Assembly: GCF_039555335.1 (NCBI RefSeq)
Contig: NC_092646.1
Location: 29,627,780 to 29,691,779, forward strand
Direction: 5' to 3'
Length of the DNA: 64,000 bases
DNA from: Amphiura filiformis
Taxonomy: Eukaryota > Echinodermata > Ophiuroidea > Amphilepidida > Amphiuridae
The notes beneath the pieces are model-generated. The model was not told the origin of the DNA and ran no database searches. It saw only the letters and a program-made list of their open reading frames with translations. The position numbers and the translations under genes were made by a program. This document shows positions 1 through 9,829 of the stretch, one piece after another; positions within the stretch are counted from its first letter, which is position 1; every line of letters begins with the position of its first letter.

Positions 1-937
1 GACCCAAGTAACTGAATGATTTATTACAAAAACTACATTGATGAGGTTTATCTCATGTGTGTATCTTTTCATGTTGTTTCTTGCTTCCCAATTGGCTGAA
101 TAATTTGTTACAATAGCTACATTGATGAGGTTTTTCTCCTGTGTGAATCAGTTCATGTTGTTTCTTGTTTCCCAAGTCGCTAATGATTTGTTACAATAGC
201 CACATCGATGTGGTTTCTCTCCTGTGTGTATCTTTTCATGCCGTTTCTTGTTACACAATATGGTGAATGATTGCTTACAATAGCTACATTGATGAGGTTT
301 CTCTCCTGTGTGAATCATTTCATGTTGTTTCTTGTCTCCCAATCGGCTGAATAATTTGTTACAATAGCTACATTGATGAGGTTTCTCTCCTGTGTGAATC
401 CTTTCATGGTCTTTCTTTTCTCCCGACTGACTGAATGATTTGTAGCAATAGCTACATTGATGAGGTTTTTCTCCTGTGTGAATCATTTCATGCCGTTTCT
501 TGTTTCCCATTTGATTGAATGATTTGTTACAATAGCTACATTGATGAGGTTGTTTGCCTGTGTGAATCAGTTCATGCTGTTTCTTGTTTCCCAGTTGGCT
601 GAATGATTTGGTACAAAAGATACATCGATGAGGTTTCTCTCCTGTATGAATCAGTTCATGTTGTTTCTTATCTCGTAATTGGCTGAATGATTTGTTACAA
701 TAGCTACATTGATGAGGTTTTTGCCTGTGTGAATCAGTTCATGCTGTTTCTTGTTTCCCAGTTGGCTGAATGATTTGGTACAAAAGATACATTGATGAGG
801 TTTCTCTCCTGTATGAATCAGTTCATGTTGTTTCTTATCTCGTAATTGGCTGAATGATTTGTTACAATTGAGGAGGTTTTTCTCCTGTGTGAATCATTTC
901 AAGATCTTAATGTAGCGTATCCCATTGTCGCTTTGGT
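1..937 (-). pseudogene. ZnF0: broken, edge-truncated C2H2 zinc-finger exon
   Basis: This is the first of six related minus-strand zinc-finger exons, and its 3' part is cut off by the window edge. The longest clean frame (148-510) encodes fingers matching fingers 3-6 of ZnF1 (6653-7732) almost residue for residue, so it is a recent copy of that gene. It is broken in several places. A base is lost near 182, where the expected finger tail GNKKQH becomes an out-of-frame run. The linker near 720 lacks one T relative to ZnF1. About 17 bases of a finger are missing near 870. A block of about 163 bp is duplicated (608-689 resembles 771-869), adding an extra pair of fingers. The exon start (near 937) keeps the MRPKRQWD-coding sequence and a splice-acceptor-like TTTTTCAG. 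It is most likely a pseudogene; assembly error is the alternative. Confidence 0.75.
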
Positions 938-2501
938 CTCATCGTGTTGTCTGAAAAATCAACAAATAAATAAATAAATGGTGTATGAAAGTGAGGGGTA
1001 TGTGCCTACCGACGTCATGAAGTAGGGCCTATCGATATAACATATTGTTTTAAAAAAGGGGTCATTAGATATAGCAAAATGAAGAAGTGGGTATAAAATT
1101 TTTGAAAAAAAAGGGCAATTGAGTATAAAATTGTAAAAAAAGGGTAATCAAGTAGAAAACTTGGAAAAAAAGGAGCAACATTCTAATATTGTTCCAATTT
1201 TGCCAAATTTACAATACAAATTTGCTAAAATAAGACTTTTTTGAAAGTTTTAGGATTATTTCACTGCATTTTGATGATGAAATTCTAGAAAAAGAGGGTC
1301 ATCATGGTCATTGGGTAGATCTATAATGAGCCTTAAAAAGAGAAGCCATCAAGTATGACTTAAAAGGAAGGCTTATTGGGTATTACTATATTCGACTTCA
1401 AAAAAGTCGGCCTAATGACAGGCACATACAATGGAAAAACAGCGTTTAGAAATCGGGGACAGATTAGTGTGGAGGAAGTTAAATGTTTAACATTAAACAC
1501 TTTAATGTTTAGATCCTAAACATCTAAACGTACATTGTATAATCATTTGAAATGTATTTTAGGATCCGAACATGAAAGTGTTTAATGCTAAACATTTAAC
1601 TTTAAATTGAATGCAGTGCATTGGTAATTAATAGAAGGGCGGCAACTGAAGGACAAAATGTTTACAGAATTATATCATTAATTAAAATACAGCAAAATAT
1701 AAAACGTGTGAAAGATATAGGCAACATGTGAAAATTACACATGCAAAAAGAACCCTTACCAAACCCGAATGCAATTATTGCATTCAGAATGCATTCGGAA
1801 TGCATTCGTATCTTACCATTGTGGTAGTGATGTGGCTTTTTGTGGTATTGTGCATTTGAATGCATTCGAATGCAACAGACCACAAATTTTTTAATCCTTT
1901 CGAATGCAATATATACATTTTGTGGTATTTTTGCATTCGGATCTGACAACTAAGGACTTAGACTATTTTCAACAAAAATCTTTGCATTCGTGTTGCATTC
2001 GGTTGCATTCTAATCCAACCACAAATGATGATCACATGATCATCACATGTTTTTTTCAAATTATGCTACAAAAGTGGCAGTTGATATTGGCATTTATAGT
2101 CTCCACTAGCTTCCTGGTTGTATGGATGTGAGATGCTGGTATTGTGATATTACCACAGGAAATGTTTGGTTTTTTGTGAATAAAATACACACCAAGGCTC
2201 TGGACTATATTTAGATCAATGTGCAGTATTATTATAGGAAATGGTATTAATTGCAACAGCTAGTACTCCAAGAGGAGAATATTCATGAATCTAACAATTA
2301 AGGTAAGCTTATAAGCTTATATAAATGGTCATTGTGGCATATAGCTATTACGGTTTTGTAATATTATGCCAGATGTAATCCAGGTGTATGTTCTACATGT
2401 ATGTATCTCTGTATGCTGTACATAGAGTACATAGAGTACATATGTACGTACATATAGTACAAGCAAGTAAGTGAGAATTTGTACACTTTATATAGTTCTT
2501 C

Positions 2502-2904
2502 GGCTGTGCAATATAATTATGAGCCCTGGTGGGAGGGTAAAATGGGGGGCAAGAAAGTTTTGGCGAGCTGAAAGAGGGGGGAACGTAAGCAAGAGGGGGG
2601 GGCAAGCAAAAGGGGAGCAATTTTTGGCACACATTTATGGGGTGCCTTTTGAATAAAACGCTTGGAAATTAACGCTTAAATATGCAAATTTTCCTGCTAG
2701 CTGTGCTCGACCATTAATAATTAAGGTTTGCAAATTGGGATCCCAAAAATTTGGCATGATGTGCAAGGAGGGGCAAAGTGATTTTTGGCAGGCCGAGGGG
2801 TGGGCAAGCAATTTTTGGCAGGACGAGAGGGGGGGAGCAAGCAATTTTGGGAGTGCTGGTGGGAATTTTACCCCCTGGGGGCTCGTAATTATTGCACAGC
2901 CCCT
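2502..2904. mobile_element. Nested MITE, family B (GGCTGTGCAATA ends)
   Basis: Inverted termini GGCTGTGCAATAtAATTATGAG (2502) and its complement ending in ATTGCACAGCCCC (2904) enclose about 400 bp with G-rich runs. Related fragments occur in blocks U and P of the array (11100-11245, 23340-23490, 33205-33330, 34050-34190, 50160-50340). It sits inside the larger transposon 1753-3654. Confidence 0.55.
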
Positions 2905-2929
2905 TACTAATACATTTTGTAGATAATGT

Positions 2930-3090
2930 ACGTACGGCCTCCATGTGTGATTGCCACACAGTGTGCGATGGACGAGGGCTCGGGGGATCACCATACAGTG
3001 TTTGGCAATTAAACCTCCCACAGCGGAGGATTGCCACACAGTGTGCGGGAATCCCATTAAGGCTCGGAGGATCACCACCCGTACGATCAA
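2930..3090. repeat. Two-copy imperfect tandem repeat
   Basis: The phrase GATTGCCACACAGTGTGCG followed by a GGCTCGG/GATCACCA segment occurs twice (about 2949 and 3038), with a period of about 90 bp. No function is suggested. Confidence 0.45.
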
Positions 3091-4005
3091 CAAATATAGT
3101 AGATCTTGAGTGTTTTTAAAGCGTCAAACAACCACATGAAACAAGGTAAGATTGACCCATGCATGAAAGTTCCCATCATTTAAATGCAAAACCTCATTGG
3201 AAAAACAAGTAGCTGCAGCATAAAAGAATCATCAGACATGCATGCCCATTGCTCCAATTGCATTACATTGTTTCGAATGCATTCGATTGATTTCGAATGC
3301 ATTCGTTTGAATACGAATGCATTCGTTTGAAAACAAATGCAACAGGAAACAATGTATTGGCGTTTGCATCCGAATGCATTCAGAATGCATTCGCTGCATT
3401 CAGCGAATGCATTCAGAATGCATTCAGCGAATGCATTCAGAATGCATTCGGAACTCATTTAAATATTTCGTGCATATTGAGGGCAACTCGAATGCTATTT
3501 TGCATTCGGAATGCATTCGACAACAAAAACTAAGCTTGTGACCTTATGGTTGTGGTTATATAGGTTGTGGTTGTTTGAATTCATAATGCATTCTACCACA
3601 ATGCTGCCGAATGCATTCCAAATACAACATGAATGCATTCAAGTTTGGTAAGGGAATAACTTTTAACAGTATAAAATTACATATGCGAATGGTATAAAAA
3701 ACAACAGAGTATTGTAATTATCTAAAAACTTTGTGATGACTTTAATACCATGATATTTTTAATAATATCAAATATTTTATAAAACAATAAAGATAGCGTC
3801 TGCATGAGCTTGCTTTATCAATAGACTAGATTGTTGATACACACTCCCTGCACCCCCCACTCACCAGCACACAACACATAATACACACATTATCATGGTC
3901 ATCCCGGTTCAGATAGTCCCTATAGCTAATATACGCCACTAAACAGTTTGTCAGCCACACTATAAAAACAATGTATACTGCGCACAAAATTACCCATACA
4001 CTTAA

Positions 4006-4664
4006 GGGCTGGGGTATGAACGTTTGGACAGTATTTATTTTGGGACATTAGAGCACATCAGACATATCGAATTGCATTCTGAATACGAAGAATGTCATTC
4101 TGATATCAAATAATTTTGATTTTTGAAATTCGCAATTTAATACACATTTTATGGCAAATCATTAAAATTGATATTTTGATATTTAACAGTACTTGAAGTA
4201 AACTTTATAAATCTGATGATTTATACTTAAAGTGTATGTAGGTGGGATGAAAAGCCGACGGTCAATTGAAAATTTTGACCTTTCGTATTGAAGATATGGA
4301 TTTTTTTCCCCAAAACACCAAAAAAATTAGGTCTTTTGGGAAAAAATCCATATCTTCAATATGAAAGGTCAAAATTTTCAATTGACCGTCGGCTTTTCCT
4401 CCCTGCTACATACACTTTAAGAATATATCATTAGATTTATATAATTTACTTCGAGGACTGTTATATATCAAAATTTGAAAAATATCAAATTTTTATAATT
4501 TGTCATAAAATTTGTATTATATTGTGATTAAAAAAAAATGAAAATTATTTGATATCAGAAAGACATGCTTCGTATTCAGAATGCAATTCGATAGGTCTGA
4601 CTAGGTGCTCTCATGTCCCACAAAAAATACTGTCGAAACGTAATAAACGCTCATTCCAGATCCC
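4006..4664. mobile_element. Family A palindromic MITE, TTAA target (first of a stack)
   Basis: This nearly perfect palindrome has arms of about 310 bp with almost no spacer. It is flanked by TTAA at 4002-4005 and 4665-4668. One end reads GGGCTGGGGTATGAACG, the other GGGATCTGGAATGAGCG. Landmarks in both arms are GTTTGGACAGTATTTATT or its sister, CGAATTGCATTCTGAATACG, AAGCCGACGGTCAATTGAAA and a ATATGGATTTTTT centre. A complete copy with an empty-site comparison is at 22092-22754. TTAA targets are typical of the piggyBac and Kolobok superfamilies; assignment beyond that is not possible from this sequence. Confidence 0.85.
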
Positions 4665-4668
4665 TTAA

Positions 4669-5295
4669 GGGATCTGGAATGAGCATTTTGAGCGTTTCGA
4701 CAGTATTTTTTGTGGGACAGACGTATCGAATTGCATTCTGAATACGAAGCATGTATATCTGATATCAAATAATTTTCATTTTTGAAAATCACGATATAAT
4801 ACAAATTTTATGACAAATTATAAATGATATTTTTCAAATTTTTGATATATAACAGTCCTCGAAGTAAATTTTATAAATCTAATGATATATTCTTAAAGTG
4901 TATGTAGCTGGGAGGAAAAGCCGACGATCAATTGAAAATTTTGACCTTTCATATTGAAGATATGGATTTTTTTCCCAAAAAGCCCTAATTTTTTTTGGTG
5001 TTTTGGGAAAAAAATCCATATCTTCAATACGAAAGGGTCATTTTTCAATTGATCGTCGGCTTTTCATCCCACCTACATACACTTTAAGTAGAAATCATCA
5101 GGTTTATAAAGTTTACTTCGAGTACTGTTAAATATAAAAAATATCAATTTTTAATGATTTGCCATAAAATGTGTATTACATTGCACAATTGTTTGGTATC
5201 AGAAGGACATTCTTCGTATTCAGAATGCAATTCGATATGTCGGATGTGCTCTAATGTCCCACAATATATACTGTCCAAACGTTCATACCCTTCCC
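4669..5295. mobile_element. Family A palindromic MITE, TTAA target (second of the stack)
   Basis: This is a second family A copy, in opposite polarity to its neighbour. It shares TTAA 4665-4668 with the preceding element and ends at TTAA 5296-5299. Its two arms face the same ATATGGATTTTTT centre. The shared TTAA makes 4002-5299 look like one element inserted into the terminal TTAA of another. Confidence 0.85.
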
Positions 5296-5299
5296 TTAA

Positions 5300-5637
5300 G
5301 GTGGTACTACACCCTTGATAAATTTGTGACTATTTTTGCATTTTCACAAAACTAATAACACACTGGTAACAAAAGTTATGTATATTATAGGGCAAGGAAT
5401 CCAGTTACTACACTGGAATTTCAGTGACTCAAGACAAGTAGTTATTGATCAAATATCGGTTTCCCTCATTTTGACTGTAACTCCACAACTGTTGCCTGTG
5501 CTGAAATAAAAATTTCCAGTGCAGTAGTTGTAGTCCTTGCCCCTTTAATATACATATCTTAGTTGTCACCAATGCGCTATAATTTTTGAGAAAAATGCAA
5601 AAATAGGCACAAAATTGGGCAGGGGTGTAGAACCCCC
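5300..5637. mobile_element. Family C MITE, TTAA target (third of the stack)
   Basis: The ends GGTGGTACTACACCC (5300) and GGGTGTAGAACCCCC (ending 5637) are inverted, and the element is flanked by TTAA at 5296-5299 and 5638-5641. The interior is symmetrical (TTTTTGCATTTTC near 5334 against GAAAAATGCAAAAA near 5591). It differs from family A. The other array units read straight through a single TTAA here (for example at 25793), which proves the insertion. Confidence 0.8.
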
Positions 5638-6254
5638 TTAAAACAAAAGCAATACCTTAATAAACACTAAACGTTAATGACCAAATAAAGTTATCAATAG
5701 ATGGATCATTTTGTTCTGCATATTTTGACATCACATTCGGCACACACAATGCGACTTTATTCCCTCAAGAATATGGAAAAAGAGAACATTTCAAAAGTGA
5801 CACATTTGTGATATTTCTTCCTTCAGGGCGATTCGCACCGGCTTTTGTAACGGGCTCATTACAGTGTGTTTTAAGACAAAGATCTATGTAAATCTTTATC
5901 AATTTTGAAATTTTCTTTTTTAATTTAAATTGGTAACGTTGAGAAAACAAAGTTGAATGGCGCCAAATGGGGTTTCAAAATACCCAGAACAAAAATGCCC
6001 ATCTTATTAATATGCTTTCAAAAACAACAGATTCGCAGAAAAATGTTGCATTAATTTATACTTTATAGTTAACATGATTAAACGTAATTATATAAGTGTC
6101 TGAAACACCCAGAAACAATGTCGGGAAAAGCTGCAATATTGCGGGAATTTAGTTGCCAACAATAATTGTCTGTTATTTTCCTAATTTTATGACAGAAAAT
6201 GCTGTGAAAATGGTATGTATAAAAAAGGAAAGTTGTGTCAAAAAAGGTCTACCA

Positions 6255-6352
6255 AAACAACAACAACAACAACAATAACAACAACAACAACAACAACAAA
6301 AACAAAACAAAAACAAAAAAGCAAAAAAACAACAACAAACAAACAAAAAAAA
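6255..6352 (+). repeat. (CAA)n microsatellite
   Basis: CAA/ACA triplets grade into A-rich sequence inside block D copy 1. The other D copies lack this expansion. The apparent poly-Thr frame here is not a gene. Confidence 0.9.
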
Positions 6353-6652
6353 ACCAAAGAAACAAAACCCAGTTTTTCAACAATATTTTCTAACAGAACC
6401 TGTTTATGGAATTTCACTCATGTAGGAATCTTTCCAAGCTTTTGGTATTCAAGTTTTCATGCCAATTCATGTTTACTATAAATGCCCTGGATGTTTATAC
6501 TGAGATTCTCCCCATTCAGAATCATTACTGCTTATTCCCGACATGATGAATGAATGATTTGATAATTATCTGTATTGTAATTAATAGCTTTATCTGTGAT
6601 TTTGAAATACTAAAAGGATTTCATGTCGCTTTTCTACTGATGAATGATATAA

Positions 6653-7732
6653 TTAATGAGGTTTCTCTCCCGTATGGATCTTTTCATGCCGTTTCTTGCT
6701 TCCCAACTGTCTGAATGATTTGTTACAAAAGCTACATTGATAAGGGTTTTCCCCTGTATGAATCTTTTCATGTCGTTTCTTGCCTCCCAAATCACTGAAT
6801 GCTTTCTCACAAAAGCGACATTGATGAGGTTTCTCACATGTGTGTTTCTTTTCATGCCGTTTCTTGTTACACAATATGCTGAATGATTGCTTACAATAGC
6901 TACATTGATGAGGTTTCTCTCCTGTATGAATCATTTCATGTTGTTTCTTGTCTCCCAACTGGCTGAATGATTTGTTACAATAGCTGCATTGATGAGGTTT
7001 CTCTCCCGTATGGATTTTTTCATGCCGTTTCTTGCTTCCCAACTGTCTGAATGATTTGTTACAAAGGCTACATTGATGAGGTTTTTCCTCTGTATGAATC
7101 TTTTCATGTCGTTTCTTGCCTCCCAAATCACTGAATGCTTTCTCACAAAAGCGACATTGATGAGGTTTCTCACCTGTGTGTTTCTTTTCATGCCGTTTCT
7201 TGTTACACAATATGCTGAATGATTGCTTACAATAGCTACATTGATGAGGTTTCTCTCCTGTGTGAATCATTTCATGTTGTTTCTTGTCTCCCAATCGGCT
7301 GAATAATTTGTTACAATAGCTACATTGATGAGGTTTCTCTCCTGTGTGAATCCTTTCATGGTCTTTCTTTTCTCCCGACTGACTGAATGATTTGTAGCAA
7401 TAGCTACATTGATGAGGTTTCTCTCCTGTGTGAATCATTTCATGCCGTTTCTTGTTTCCCATTTGATTGAATGATTTGTTACAATAGCTACATTGATGAG
7501 GTTTTTTGCCTGTGTGAATCAGTTCATGCTGTTTCTTGTTTCCCATTTGGCTGAATGATTTGGTACAAAAGATACATCGATGAGGTTTCTCTCCTGTATG
7601 AATCAGTTCATGTTGTTTCTTATCTCGTAATTGGCTGAATGATTTGTTACAATAGCTACATTGATGAGGTTTTTCTCTTGTGTAAATCATTTCAAGATCT
7701 TGTAGCGTATCCCATTGTCGCTTTGGTCTCAT
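6653..7732 (-). CDS. ZnF1: 12-finger C2H2 protein, terminal exon
   Basis: This open frame of 359 aa starts with MRPKRQWD, directly after a splice-acceptor-like TTTTTCAG, and ends in the linker TGEKPH followed by TAA. It carries 12 consecutive C-X2-C-X12-H-X3-H fingers joined by TGEKPH-type linkers, so nuclear DNA binding is the expected role. Unlike ZnF3 and ZnF5 it has lost the N-terminal module: MRPKRQWDTLQDL runs straight into a finger linker. Fingers 5-8 and 9-12 are a clear four-finger (336 bp) internal duplication, sharing the oddities SILCNKK and AFSDLGG. Helix +4 is Lys instead of the usual Leu. The next truncated finger after the stop (6600-6650) is shared with ZnF3. It may be expressed from an upstream exon near 9694 or be a decaying paralogue. 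Confidence 0.75.
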   Translation of the reverse strand: MRPKRQWDTLQDLEMIYTREKPHQCSYCNKSFSQLRDKKQHELIHTGEKPHRCIFCTKSFSQMGNKKQHELIHTGKKPHQCSYCNKSFNQMGNKKRHEMIHTGEKPHQCSYCYKSFSQSGEKKDHERIHTGEKPHQCSYCNKLFSRLGDKKQHEMIHTGEKPHQCSYCKQSFSILCNKKRHEKKHTGEKPHQCRFCEKAFSDLGGKKRHEKIHTEEKPHQCSLCNKSFRQLGSKKRHEKIHTGEKPHQCSYCNKSFSQLGDKKQHEMIHTGEKPHQCSYCKQSFSILCNKKRHEKKHTCEKPHQCRFCEKAFSDLGGKKRHEKIHTGENPYQCSFCNKSFRQLGSKKRHEKIHTGEKPH

Positions 7733-7742
7733 CGTGTTGTCT

Positions 7743-7800
7743 GAAAAATCAATAAATCAATAAATCAATAAATCAATAAATCAATAAATCAATAAATCAA

Positions 7801-7831
<31 letters not shown>

Positions 7832-7832
7832 A
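7743..7832. repeat. AATC/AAAT microsatellite upstream of ZnF1
   Basis: Tandem AATA/AATC tetramers lie directly upstream of the zinc-finger exon's acceptor. Equivalent AAAT tracts sit at the same place at 16520-16570, 29258-29335 and 40441-40590, so the tract is ancestral to the unit and has varied in length. Confidence 0.9.
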
Positions 7833-7835
7833 CAA

Positions 7836-8511
7836 ACAGTAATTAATTAATACATTTTGAAAGGCAAGAAAAGTGTGTATGTTAGTGTGTCGTTTGGGTG
7901 ACGTCATAAAGCTCTGGGTATCATTAATCTTGGAAGTGTACTAAGGCTTGTTCAACAATTATGAGCCACGCAGGGAGGGCACATGGGGGTGCAAGCGATT
8001 GGCATACATACAACGCTCTAAACATGTTTAAGGGTTCTGGTATGAGGGTTTCGGTAGTATTTTTTGTGGGACATGAGAGCACTGACATATCGAATTGCAT
8101 TATGAATACGAAGAATGTCCTTCTGATATCAAATAATTTTGATTTTTTTTTTTTGGAATTCGCGATGATTTATAAATCTAATGATTTAAAATGTGTATGT
8201 AGCTGGAAGGAAAAGCCGACGATCAATTGAAAATTTTGACCTTTCATATTGAAGATATGGATTTTTTCCCAAAACTCGAAGTAAGCCGACGATCAATTGA
8301 AATTTTGACCTTTCGTAATTTCGCGAAATCGTCGGGGTTTGTGTTGCCTCGGTATTTTTTACTCCGGAGCTTGCGCTCCCTCGGAAAATTACCTTAGCCC
8401 AAAACAAACTCTTCAAATGACCTTAAAACAGATACGTCCAGTTATCATTGTCTAAAAACAACTACGTAAAAAACAACATATTAAACAGCAGAAATCGCAC
8501 CAGGATTGTGC
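7836..8511. repeat. Block P, copy 1, with truncated family A MITE
   Basis: This intron-like segment is shared with 16590-18660, 29340-31240 and 40600-48500. It holds a partial family B piece (7948-8020), then the left arm of a family A MITE from TTAA 8028 that breaks off near 8320 at GGTCAAAATT/TTTCGTAATT and runs into TTTCGCGAAATCGTCGGGG. The same truncation exists in the other P blocks, so it predates the duplication. I see no gene. Confidence 0.65.
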
Positions 8512-8513
8512 TA

Positions 8514-9543
8514 CAGGGTGTCCCCAAAAAAAAAGAGGCCCCTCATTGCGCCCTCTTTTCTCCTATTTCTGAAAAGTTGATCAAATATATTTTGGTATGT
8601 AAAGAAACCCTGAGTCGTTAGCTTTAATGAACCAAAACAATTATATCAATCGGCTCACAACTTTTGAAGATATGCTCTTTTAAAGAAATGTACCCATTTT
8701 TCACTCTGTCCACGGAGAAGGTTTGGCTACTTCAAAGATTGAAAAGGAGTACACATACCATGCATGAATATCAAACATTCCTCAATGATAACTTTATAAA
8801 ATAACTTTATTTATGGAATGGGCTTTACCGGTGGGTTTATGGGCAATGGATTTTGTTAAGAGTGTCATTAATGTGTGGGTAAAATGGATGCTGAATGGGA
8901 CTTCTTTGGCTTTACTTGCAATTACTTATTTTTTCTTGGTTATTTATGGCTTTTGGTTGTATTATGTTTCTTACTTTCTTACTTTGTTGTTTCTTGCTTT
9001 CTTTTTTTTATTTACAACATAAGTCATTTCTCTTTTTAGAATAAAAGGTAGCCCTAAAAGGCTGTTTGGTTTGTCTTTGGTTCTTCTGAAGTGCGTTTAC
9101 TGTGCTGCTCTGCCCTCTACCTGGTTGCCTCCTTGGCGAATACAGGTTTCAGCCCTGGTCCTCATTGCATCAATTGCGTTGCGTACCATCCTTGTGCACC
9201 GGATACTTGCGAATGCATTCAGTATTACGTTTGCGAAGATCTTGGATTTTGCCACAAAGGAAAAAAATCAAGTGGTGTGAGGTCTGGTGATCGTGCAGGC
9301 CTCTCCACAGCATGAGCCATCCCAATCACTCTGTTTGCCCTTCCGTGGACATAGTGAAAAACGGGTACTTTTATTCAAAAGGTCATATCTTCAAAAGTTG
9401 TGAGTCGATTGAAATAATTGTTTCGGTTTATTAAAGCTAACGAATAAAGGTTTCTTTACATACCAAAATATATTTAATCAACTTTTCAGAAATAGGAGAA
9501 AAAGAGGGCGCAATGAGGGGCCTCTTTTTTTTTGGACACCCTG
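8514..9543. mobile_element. TA-flanked Tc1/mariner-type non-autonomous element
   Basis: The ends CAGGGTGTCC (8514) and GGACACCCTG (9543) are the outer part of roughly 200-bp inverted repeats (8514-8720 and 9340-9543). TA flanks both sides (8512-8513, 9544-9545). The matching empty site reads ATTGTACTACATGG in the sister unit at 31239. The termini resemble those of many mariner elements. There is no transposase; the unique centre (8720-9340) carries a small cysteine-rich frame. Confidence 0.85.
9091..9315 (+). other. Small cysteine-rich open frame inside the mariner-type element
   Basis: This 74-codon frame begins MRLLCCSALYLVASLA, which reads like a short signal peptide. It continues with eight cysteines within about 32 residues (HCINC, HPC, DTCEC, YVC, GFC), then a basic tail. 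It resembles a captured exon for a secreted cysteine-rich peptide, but I do not recognise the family, no homologous copy exists elsewhere in the window, and two other frames are open across the same stretch. It may be chance. A splice-acceptor-like CGAATACAG at about 9137-9145 leaves open that only the downstream part is exon-derived. Confidence 0.2.
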
Positions 9544-9693
9544 TACATGGTACAAGACATAACAGGCATACTTAATTGTAAGTTGTATCATATAAAACAA
9601 ATGACACCTCAAAAAATAAGTAGGCCAAAAAAATCCAAAACAACAACAACAACAACAAAAATAACGCACTAAAAGCGTACTGTAGAAACACAC

Positions 9694-9753
9694 CTGTAAA
9701 TATACTAATAATTGTGCTCCTATCAAATCAAACTTGAGCTTGGTGTGATGCAA
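9694..9753 (-). other. Block E copy 1: candidate 5' exon (degraded)
   Basis: This is homologous to the better-preserved candidate exons at 18815-18943 and 31390-31518. Here the donor reads TTACAG|GTGTGTTT, and the segment holding the initiating ATG of the other copies has lost about 14 bases near 9812. The remaining frame begins MHHTKLKFDLIGAQLLVYLQ. It is probably non-coding if transcribed. Confidence 0.3.
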
Positions 9754-9829
9754 AAGATTGGTCCGGGACTCTTGGCAACGAAAACATGAAGAGATTTCGT
9801 CAATATGTGAGCTATGCGTCTGTCTTTAG

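Larger units (their letters stand above)
1753..3654. mobile_element. Non-autonomous DNA transposon with GAATGCATTC subterminal repeats
   Basis: The insertion is bounded by inverted ends CCCTTACCAAAC at 1753 and GTTTGGTAAGGG ending at 3654, and it interrupts block D, whose other copies are continuous here. Both subterminal regions (about 1770-2010 and 3270-3640) are packed with the palindromic decamer GAATGCATTC and one-mismatch variants, at least a dozen in all. No transposase is visible. A separate MITE (2502-2904) is nested in the middle. The target duplication is unclear; only AA is shared at the borders. Confidence 0.7.
1030..6620. repeat. Block D, copy 1 (truncated start, heavily interrupted)
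   Basis: This non-coding segment is shared with 11930-14830, 24300-27320, 36140-38590 and 51600-53490. Recognisable pieces are 1045-1752, 3655-4001 and 5642-6620. It includes the stretch around 5820-5860 with GCGATTCGCACCGGCTTTTG and the one around 6110-6160 with CACCCAGAAACAATGTCGGG, both repeated in every unit. It is interrupted by a transposon at 1753-3654 and by three stacked TTAA MITEs at 4006-5637. Compared with the other copies it lacks the first several hundred bases and is joined directly to the upstream flank of ZnF0 near 1010-1030. I see no gene in it. Confidence 0.8.

Noticed and set aside
6215..6481. Poly-Thr/Lys open frame
   Set aside because: It is the (CAA)n microsatellite read in frame; the other D-block copies have no such frame.
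8813..9022. Hydrophobic 69-codon frame in the mariner-type element
   Set aside because: T-rich DNA gives hydrophobic residues by composition; no conserved feature or homologous copy seen.
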